The notes beneath the pieces were generated by a model. That model saw only the letters and a list, made by a program, of their open reading frames with translations. It did no database searches and was not told the origin of the DNA. A DNA stretch of 64,000 bases, taken from positions 1,240,001 through 1,304,000 of the forward strand of contig NZ_BTPM01000001.1 in NCBI RefSeq assembly GCF_036245475.1, read 5' to 3'. This stretch comes from Vibrio sp. 10N. Its GTDB lineage: Bacteria > Pseudomonadota > Gammaproteobacteria > Enterobacterales > Vibrionaceae. Shown in pieces: positions 60,727-64,000 of the stretch. Both the position numbers and the translations under genes were made by a program. The stretch's first letter is position 1, and the number at the start of each line of letters is the position of its first letter.

Positions 60727-61290
60727 ATGAGTCGTGATGAGCAATACGTAAAAGCCTATATAGAGCACAAGACGATAAGCCGACGTGGCTTGTTTCGCGC
60801 TCTGACAAATGGCGCGACTCGTAATCCGGCTGAGACTGATGACTCCCTTGCTTCAAAGTTGAATGCTGAAAAGGTAGTTAGAGTGCTACCTAGACCGCCA
60901 CAAGCGATAGACGAAGTGCTGTTTCAGCAAATTTGTGATGGTTGCGGTGAATGTCAAAAGGCTTGCCCTGAACAGGTCATTACTATTGAAGGTGGATTAG
61001 CGCAGTTAACGATGGATTATGGGTATTGCAGTCAGTGCGGTGAGTGCGGTAAAAGCTGCCCGACTGGCGCGTTGCATGGAAGTGTACTGGATAATGGCTT
61101 GCGACCGAGCTTCTCAGAAAGCTGTCAAAACGCACTGTTTGGTGATTGTTATCTGTGTGAGGAAGCATGTCCTCAAAACGCCATAGAACTGGAAGACTTG
61201 AGTTTACCTACCGTCAGTGAAAGCAAGTGCGATGGATGCGGACGTTGTAAGCAGGGCTGCCCATTTTCATCCATCACATTGCGATTGTAA
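60727..61290 (+). CDS. napF: NapF-type ferredoxin
   Basis: A 187-residue cytosolic iron-sulfur protein. The N-terminal SRRGLFRAL motif is typical of NapF. Cys clusters are CDGCGECQKACP, CSQCGECGKSCP, CYLCEEACP and CDGCGRCKQGCP, enough for up to four [4Fe-4S] centres. NapF helps mature NapA; here the partner operon is dms, so it may help load FeS or reduce the DmsA cofactor. The ATG at 60727 has GGTGAG upstream. It is the last gene of the operon and is followed by a small hairpin. Confidence 0.9.
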   Translation: MSRDEQYVKAYIEHKTISRRGLFRALTNGATRNPAETDDSLASKLNAEKVVRVLPRPPQAIDEVLFQQICDGCGECQKACPEQVITIEGGLAQLTMDYGYCSQCGECGKSCPTGALHGSVLDNGLRPSFSESCQNALFGDCYLCEEACPQNAIELEDLSLPTVSESKCDGCGRCKQGCPFSSITLRL

Positions 61291-61294
61291 CGTT

Positions 61295-61318
61295 AAAGTC
61301 AGTAATGACTTGTTTTGT
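61295..61318 (+). terminator. dmsABCD-napF terminator
   Basis: The short stem AAGTCA/TGACTT with a GTAA-type loop is followed by a T-rich tract, directly after napF. Confidence 0.6.
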
Positions 61319-61336
61319 TCACATGGCAATGACTTT

Positions 61337-62122
61337 TTAAACAGGCGATTTTTGAAACTCTGGTAACGAAGTATAAATTCGCAAACCCTTATCGATTATC
61401 TCTTGTTCCACCCAATCTGGTAGGTGGGCGTCGGTAATTACCCCATCAAGGCGTCCAAGATCCAGTGCATGGAAGCTGGCTACTCGTCCGTACTTGGAAG
61501 AATCGGAAATCAGGTAGCTGGCTTGTGCGGAGCGAGTGATGGCTTGCTTCACTGAGACTTTATCTTCACTTGGTGTCGATAAGCCTTTTAGATTCCACGA
61601 TGAAGTGGACACAAACGCAATATCAATATTCATGCCGGAAAGAAACTCTGCCACCTTGACCCCAATGCTGGAATGGTTTTCCCGATCGACCTTGCCACCA
61701 GTATGGTAGATCTCACATTTCCCGAAGCTTATCAGGTAATTGGTCACAGCAAAGTCATTAGTGATGACCAAGATGTCTTCACGGCTAGCAATCTGGTGAG
61801 CCACTTCAAGAGATGTGGTCCCTGCATCTAAATAGACCGTTGCTTGATGAGGGATCAATGCCGCAGCGATATTACCAATTAACGCTTTTTCATTGGCATG
61901 CTGCTCTGCCTTTGCATCGTGAGACAGTTCACTGTGAAGACTTTGTGTCAGTTGCACCCCACCCGATACTGAAATGACTTTTCCTGAAGACTCAAGCTTC
62001 ATAATGTCCCTACGGATCGTCATATGAGACACGTTTAACTGCTCGACGAGCTCTGTGATGCTAATGACCTGTTGATGCGAGAGCAAGGACAATATGGTTC
62101 GTTGGCGTTCAGCGGGGATCAT
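61337..62122 (-). CDS. DeoR/GlpR-family regulator of the threonate/tetronate genes
   Basis: A 261-residue repressor-type protein with an N-terminal DeoR HTH (RQRTILSLLSHQQVISITELVEQLNVSHMTIRRD region, about 6-45). Its sugar-phosphate-sensing domain has VYLDAGTTSLEVA (about 96-108) and LISDSSKYG (about 200). It is divergent from ltnD-otnK, like ygbI beside ygbJK in E. coli. It probably represses the catabolic genes until a tetronate-pathway phosphate builds up. The dyad TATGTGAA/TTCACATA in the intergenic region may be its site. Confidence 0.88.
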   Translation of the reverse strand: MIPAERQRTILSLLSHQQVISITELVEQLNVSHMTIRRDIMKLESSGKVISVSGGVQLTQSLHSELSHDAKAEQHANEKALIGNIAAALIPHQATVYLDAGTTSLEVAHQIASREDILVITNDFAVTNYLISFGKCEIYHTGGKVDRENHSSIGVKVAEFLSGMNIDIAFVSTSSWNLKGLSTPSEDKVSVKQAITRSAQASYLISDSSKYGRVASFHALDLGRLDGVITDAHLPDWVEQEIIDKGLRIYTSLPEFQKSPV

Positions 62123-62174
62123 GTCTTTTCCTTCAATACGTTACGTTGTTTCTATCATAACAGTATTTAGTTTT

Positions 62175-62326
62175 TATGTGAATATGTGTGAATTAATGTT
62201 AGCTCAATATGCAATCGAGCTATTCACGGGGCTTATCTCTCTCTTCCTTGGCTTTTTCTGGTAAATATTGTGAAGTTTTGTTAAAAATGTGATGTTAAAC
62301 AGGGCTGTTTGCTGAGTTTTCACATA
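62175..62326. promoter_or_regulatory. Candidate DeoR operator pair
   Basis: TATGTGAA (62175-62182, followed by ATGTGTGAAT) and its inverse TTCACATA (62319-62326) lie about 140 bases apart between the divergent DeoR gene and ltnD. Spaced sites would allow DNA looping. The evidence is the repeat alone. Confidence 0.3.
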
Positions 62327-62394
62327 TAGTTACACCCATGAACAAGAATTAACAATTATTCGACATTGAAACTTACCCAAAAGGCTCAGTAATT

Positions 62395-63303
62395 ATGAAG
62401 GAAATTCAATCGGTTGGTGTTATTGGCTTAGGCTCCATGGGCATGGGGGCCGCTAAATCCTGTATTCGAGCAGGGTTAGATGTTTATGGTTTTGATCTCA
62501 ATAGTCAGGCTTTGGAAGAGCTTGGTAACTATGGCGCCAAGGCGGTATCGACAAATTCAGTTGAGTTTGCAAGTGAACTTGACTCGGTGTTGGTGTTAGT
62601 CGTCAACGCCAAGCAAGTGAATACGGTACTGTTTGACTCAGGATTAGCAGCGGCACTTCGCCCAAACACTCCCATTATGGTTTCTGCAACTATTTCTGCT
62701 GAAGATGCTAAACAGATTGAAGCAAAGCTGGATGAGCATGGATTGGTGATGCTTGACGCTCCTGTGTCGGGCGGTGCAGCGAAAGCGCTGGCGGGTGAGA
62801 TGACGGTGATGGCTGCGGGCAGCTTATCGACTTTCGAAGCACTGTCTCCGGTATTAAATGCGACGGCGGCCAAAGTGTATAACATTGGCGAGGCTATTGG
62901 GCTCGGCGCGACCGTGAAGATCATTCACCAACTGTTGGCAGGTGTTCATATTGCAGTAGGTGCAGAAGCAATGGCCTTGGCTGCGCGCGCCAACATACCT
63001 CTAGATTTGATGTATGACGTGGTCACCAATGCTGCGGGCAACTCATGGATGTTTGAGAACCGCATGCAGCATGTGGTTGATGGCGATTACAGCCCTAAAT
63101 CCATGGTTGATATTTTTGTTAAAGATCTCAACTTGGTGGCTGACACTGCGAAAGACCTTAAGTTTCCACTGCCATTGTCAAGCACGGCTCTCAATATGTT
63201 TGTTAGCGCAAGCAATGCTGGCTACGGACAGGAAGATGACAGCGCTGTGATCAAAATATTTGATGGCATTGAGCTACCTGGCGTTAACAAGGTGGAGAGC
63301 TAG
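62395..63303 (+). CDS. ltnD: L-threonate dehydrogenase
   Basis: A 302-residue member of the 3-hydroxyisobutyrate dehydrogenase family (YgbJ type). It oxidises L-threonate to 2-oxo-tetronate with NAD. The N-terminal GVIGLGSMGMGAA (8-20) is the dinucleotide motif, DAPVSGGAAKA (about 122-132) is the substrate-binding signature, and Lys in VKIIHQLLAG (about 178) is the catalytic lysine region. It starts the divergent operon opposite the DeoR gene. The kinase gene starts 2 bases after its stop. Together they open the threonate/4-carbon acid-sugar catabolic pathway. Confidence 0.92.
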   Translation: MKEIQSVGVIGLGSMGMGAAKSCIRAGLDVYGFDLNSQALEELGNYGAKAVSTNSVEFASELDSVLVLVVNAKQVNTVLFDSGLAAALRPNTPIMVSATISAEDAKQIEAKLDEHGLVMLDAPVSGGAAKALAGEMTVMAAGSLSTFEALSPVLNATAAKVYNIGEAIGLGATVKIIHQLLAGVHIAVGAEAMALAARANIPLDLMYDVVTNAAGNSWMFENRMQHVVDGDYSPKSMVDIFVKDLNLVADTAKDLKFPLPLSSTALNMFVSASNAGYGQEDDSAVIKIFDGIELPGVNKVES

Positions 63304-63305
63304 TT

Positions 63306-64000
63306 ATGTTATTAGGTGTTATTGCCGATGATTTTACAGGCGCGACGGACATCGCAAGCTTTCTGGTCGAGAACGGTTTACGCACCGTTCAACTCAATGG
63401 TGTGCCGCACGATTTAACCGAGGTTGATGCTGATGCGGTGGTGATTAGCCTTAAATCTCGTTCGTGCGACGTTAATGAGGCCGTGGAATGTTCATTACAG
63501 GCATTGCGCTGGCTGCAATCTCAAGGGTGTCAACAGTACTACTTTAAGTATTGTTCGACGTTTGATAGCACTGTGAAAGGCAACATTGGTCCTGTGACCG
63601 ATGCGTTGCTTGCAGAGCTTGATGAGGATTTCACGATTGTCTGCCCGGCATTGCCGGTGAATGGCCGAACAGTCTACAACGGTCATTTGTTCGTGTTCGA
63701 AGAACTGCTGAGTGATTCAGGCATGCGTCACCATCCAGTGACCCCAATGACGGACGCTAATGTGGTTAGATTGATGAATGCACAATCTAAGGGACAGGCA
63801 GGTTTAGTCAACTACCCAGTTATCGAAAAAGGCACGCAAGCCGTGGTTGAACGTCTTGAGCAACTGAAACAGCAAGGCGTGCAATATGCCGTTGTTGATG
63901 CGCTGAACGATGCTCACCTAACCGTACTTGGTGAGGCCGCTAAATCGCTGAAGCTGATAACGGGGGGATCGGGACTTGCGGCAGGTCTTGCCAAGAATTG
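63306..64000 (+). CDS. otnK: 3-oxo-tetronate kinase OtnK, cut by window end
   Basis: The first 231 residues of a YgbK/DUF1537-family kinase of about 420. It phosphorylates 3-oxo-tetronate with ATP. It begins MLLGVIADDFTGATDIA, the family hallmark, and has YFKYCSTFDSTVKGNIG (about 80-96) and CPALPVNGRT (about 113). The visible part ends near GGSGLAAGLAK at the start of the C-terminal ATP-binding half. The ribosome binding site GGAGAG lies within the end of ltnD. The aldolase and isomerase expected next (otnC, otnI) would lie outside the window. Confidence 0.92.
   Translation, partial: MLLGVIADDFTGATDIASFLVENGLRTVQLNGVPHDLTEVDADAVVISLKSRSCDVNEAVECSLQALRWLQSQGCQQYYFKYCSTFDSTVKGNIGPVTDALLAELDEDFTIVCPALPVNGRTVYNGHLFVFEELLSDSGMRHHPVTPMTDANVVRLMNAQSKGQAGLVNYPVIEKGTQAVVERLEQLKQQGVQYAVVDALNDAHLTVLGEAAKSLKLITGGSGLAAGLAKN

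Overview
The window reads as a chromosomal segment of a Vibrio or a very close relative. The evidence is the gene content and order: cdgJ-lpxH-ppiB beside cysS; varA(uvrY)-uvrC-pgsA followed by a Cys/Gly/Leu/Gly tRNA cluster; a fused diaminobutyrate aminotransferase/decarboxylase with carboxynorspermidine synthase and nspC (the Vibrio norspermidine route); a Mn-dependent pyrophosphatase; and EfpL. No phage, integrase, transposase or CRISPR array is visible. The names are recognised from sequence and memory; no database search was run.

Layout. 1-8.8 kb: housekeeping genes (ychJ, cdgJ, lpxH, ppiB, cysS, tdk), then a LysR regulator followed by a YeeZ-like dehydrogenase and divergent from a PACE-family efflux pump, and small unknown proteins. 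9-17 kb: a coiled-coil lipoprotein, formate channel focA, orphan fetB, and the TMAO respiratory operon torECA. 17-24 kb: a GH36 alpha-galactosidase, a predicted Mn/heavy-metal exporter behind a double Fur box, ppaC, a PAP2 phosphatase, and the pair efpL and dsDNA-mimic gene. 24.1-25.1 kb: a tandem array of a 125-bp palindromic repeat. 25-32 kb: polB, varA-uvrC-pgsA and four tRNAs. 32-38.7 kb: ribE and the norspermidine operon behind a long structured leader. 38.7-42.7 kb: DUF1439, DUF1499, DUF3179 and DJ-1/PfpI proteins and a LysR gene. 42.7-48.5 kb: a tightly overlapping six-gene operon joining a Lol/MacB-like ABC transporter, a LolA-like periplasmic protein, an outer-membrane barrel and a LytS/LytR-type two-component system. 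49-51.9 kb: an unknown lipoprotein flanked by further copies of the 125-bp repeat. 52-56 kb: a PRPP-synthetase-like protein, DUF808 protein, GST and LysR. 56-61.3 kb: DMSO reductase operon dmsABCD-napF behind an FNR box. 61.3-64 kb: a DeoR-type regulator divergent from ltnD-otnK; otnK is cut by the window end.

How the genes work together. Anaerobic respiration is a theme: focA (formate), torECA (TMAO) and dmsABCD-napF (DMSO/S-oxides), with a TorR-like box and an FNR box visible. Metal handling is another: a Fur-controlled predicted Mn/metal transporter sits head-to-head with a Mn-dependent enzyme. The strongest candidate for an undescribed system is the six-gene operon at 42.7-48.5 kb. It looks like a self-contained inner-to-outer membrane transport route carrying its own sensor and regulator, with three direct repeats of 20-bp period in front of it as a possible operator. 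Other items worth a second look are the near-identical repeat arrays about 26.6 kb apart, the hairpin-rich leader before the norspermidine operon, a hairpin covering the ribosome binding site of a DUF3179 gene, and a pair of inverted perfect DnaA boxes.
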